14,470 bases of DNA from Alphaproteobacteria bacterium (lineage in GTDB: Bacteria; Pseudomonadota; Alphaproteobacteria; UBA828). The notes below the pieces were generated by a model. That model ran no database searches and was not told where the DNA came from. It saw nothing but the letters and a program-made list of their open reading frames with translations. The position numbers were made by a program, and so were the translations under genes. Location: assembly GCA_022826345.1 (NCBI GenBank), contig JAJDVB010000076.1:1-14470 (forward strand), read 5' to 3'. Of the stretch, positions 14,334 to 14,470 are shown piece by piece. Numbering within the stretch: position 1 is the stretch's first letter; each line of letters opens with the position of its first letter.

Positions 14334-14470
14334 TCAGGCGCGCGCGCCATTCAGGAACGTGTCGATATCCGGGGTTCGATAGCCGTCGCGGGTCCACAGA
14401 ACCGGAAAGTAGTTCTCGTCGATGGTGTTGTCGCCGAGCCGCTTGTAGCGGCTGTAGATCGAGCCGACAC
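14334..14470 (-). CDS. C-terminal fragment of an unrecognised protein (5' end outside the window)
   Basis: Read on the minus strand from the right edge, the frame whose first whole codon is 14468-14466 stays open for 44 codons and ends at TGA 14336-14334. The residues include IYSRYKRLGDNTIDENYF, then FPVLWTRDGYRTPDIDTFLN and a short Gly-Ala-Arg-Ala tail. The balanced composition with Tyr, Trp, Asp and Asn is typical of real protein in this GC-rich DNA, unlike the Arg-rich shadow frames. No family is recognised from so short a piece. Confidence 0.55.
   Translation of the reverse strand, partial: VGSIYSRYKRLGDNTIDENYFPVLWTRDGYRTPDIDTFLNGARA

Noticed and set aside
14316..14339. Direct repeat GATCAGGC at 14316-14323 and 14332-14339 as part of a repeat array
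   Set aside because: There are only two short copies, one overlapping a stop codon, with no regular array. It does not support CRISPR or an attachment site.

Overview
The window is GC-rich, densely coded DNA from a bacterium. The gene families (two-subunit Rieske oxygenase, trimethylamine-dehydrogenase-like flavoprotein, HyuA/HyuB pair, CUT1-type ABC importer) and the strong G/C third-position bias suggest a proteobacterium, most likely an alphaproteobacterium. That assignment is inference; there is no rRNA, tRNA or housekeeping marker here. I see no transposase, integrase, CRISPR array or attachment site.

Layout. (1) 2-190, +: C-terminal end of an unrecognised protein. (2) 482-9993, -: six genes in one direction. 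In transcription order they are a Rieske oxygenase alpha subunit, its beta subunit, a TMADH/DMADH-like iron-sulfur flavoprotein, a periplasmic solute-binding protein, hyuA and hyuB. (3) 9994-10129: a divergent promoter region. (4) 10130-11634, +: two very small predicted membrane proteins (about 87 and 53 aa) tightly coupled to an ABC-transporter ATPase. (5) 11631-13363, -: two ABC permeases overlapping by ATGA. Their end converges with the ATPase end so closely that the two stop codons share bases. (6) 13379-13800: about 420 bases without a convincing gene. (7) 13801-14223, +: a small single-domain cupin. (8) 14334-14470, -: C-terminal end of another unrecognised protein.

Working model (inference). 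The solute-binding protein, two permeases and ATPase make one complete ABC importer, although its parts lie in three separate transcription blocks. The imported compound would be attacked by the Rieske oxygenase and by the flavoprotein, whose relatives oxidatively cleave C-N bonds of methylated or primary amines. The HyuA/HyuB pair would then hydrolyse a cyclic amide or imide with ATP, or carboxylate a substrate. Together this looks like an uptake and catabolism island for a nitrogen-containing, possibly N-alkylated or heterocyclic, compound. The substrate cannot be read from the sequence. The ferredoxin/reductase for the Rieske enzyme, the ETF expected for the flavoprotein, and any dedicated regulator are not in the window.

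The most interesting parts are the substituted substrate pocket of the flavoprotein, the two tiny membrane proteins fused translationally to the transporter ATPase, and the combination of enzyme families itself.
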